Below, one piece after another: positions 6,661-6,894 of a stretch of DNA of 6,894 bases (the stretch's first letter is position 1; every line of letters starts with the position of its first letter). Source of the DNA: Dehalococcoidia bacterium (GTDB lineage Bacteria; Chloroflexota; Dehalococcoidia; GIF9; AB-539-J10); assembly GCA_029857995.1 (NCBI GenBank), contig JAOUFZ010000092.1:1-6894 (forward strand), read 5' to 3'. A model generated the notes under the pieces. It was given only the letters and a program-made list of their open reading frames with translations, was not told where the DNA came from and made no database searches. The position numbers and the translations under genes are program-made.

Positions 6661-6894
6661 AAAAAAGTCCTAACAAGGCGAACGACATTATGGCGAATAC
6701 CAGTCCGAACACGCCTATCAACTCGACGAACACGGCTAACATCATGGAGTTAGTCAATATCCGCCCCTTTGTCTTGGGCAAAAGCGAGATACCCGAAGCA
6801 CACACAGACCCCTGGTAAGCTCCTGAGAACGCTTCAGCAGCGCCAGTTATGATACCGATGCCCAATACCGCGAGACCCATACCGCCACCATCGG
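6659..6894 (-). CDS. atpK: V/A-type ATPase subunit K (c-ring proteolipid), 5' part missing
   Basis: This is the membrane ion-carrying subunit of the rotor ring; each copy moves H+ or Na+ through a conserved acidic residue. The visible part is one helical hairpin: a Gly/Ala-rich helix (about residues 2-30 counted from the internal Met at 6880), a short polar loop (LLPKTKGR) and a second hydrophobic helix with the expected glutamate in FVELIG (E53). A glutamine in SGAYQGS (Q23) lies 30 residues earlier. The frame stays open through the right edge (codons GAT GGT GGC GGT precede the Met) and the Met at 6880 has no clear ribosome site, so I treat the gene as truncated by the window. The YQG motif and glycine lead-in resemble the second hairpin of four-helix (about 150-residue) K subunits, so a first hairpin may lie outside; a single-hairpin form is not excluded. 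The stop lies 11 bases before atpE. Confidence 0.88.
   Translation of the reverse strand, partial: DGGGMGLAVLGIGIITGAAEAFSGAYQGSVCASGISLLPKTKGRILTNSMMLAVFVELIGVFGLVFAIMSFALLGLF

Noticed and set aside
5608..6753. Plus-strand open frames (5608-5853, 5932-6141, 6544-6753) opposite atpC, atpE and atpK.
   Set aside because: They are antisense frames of well-supported genes; the Ser/Leu-rich composition is typical of antisense to charged helical proteins.

Overview
This window carries most of an A/V-type (archaeal/vacuolar-type) rotary ATPase operon, transcribed leftward (minus strand). In transcription order it holds the 3' part of atpK (membrane c-ring subunit, cut by the right edge), then atpE (peripheral stalk), atpC (socket), atpF (central stalk), atpA (catalytic), atpB (nucleotide-binding, non-catalytic) and atpD (central rotor shaft). 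An eighth small gene follows directly after atpD. It is not an ATPase subunit; I read it as a member of the DUF61/UPF0216 family, which is known mainly from archaea and has no assigned function. Gaps between the genes are only 1 to 29 bases and most starts have a Shine-Dalgarno sequence, so this looks like one tightly coupled transcription unit. The a/I subunit and the second peripheral-stalk subunit (G/H) are not visible and would be expected beyond the right edge.

How the genes work together: A and B build the A3B3 head, where ATP is bound and made or hydrolysed. D and F form the rotating shaft and C couples it to the ring of K subunits in the membrane. E, with the unseen G/H, holds the head still against the unseen I subunit. 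The K fragment keeps the ion-binding glutamate and a glutamine about 30 residues before it, a pair used for Na+ binding in some V-type c-subunits. Sequence alone does not settle whether the enzyme is H+- or Na+-coupled.

Organism: A/V-type ATPases occur in archaea and in several bacterial lineages. Strong GGAGG-like Shine-Dalgarno sites, a GTG start and the P-loop form GGFGTGKT (instead of the classic GPFGSGKT) make me lean to an anaerobic bacterium of moderate GC. The DUF61 gene points toward archaea or gene exchange with them. I cannot decide the domain from this window.

Left end (1-360): no confident gene. Bases 2-164 have rightward coding character, but it is split over two frames, as if the 3' end of a convergent gene carried one frameshift. 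A perfect 9-bp hairpin (170-200) follows that stop. Bases 201-360 show nothing I can assign. No previously undescribed system is evident; the one novelty lead is the DUF61 gene placed at the end of the ATPase operon.
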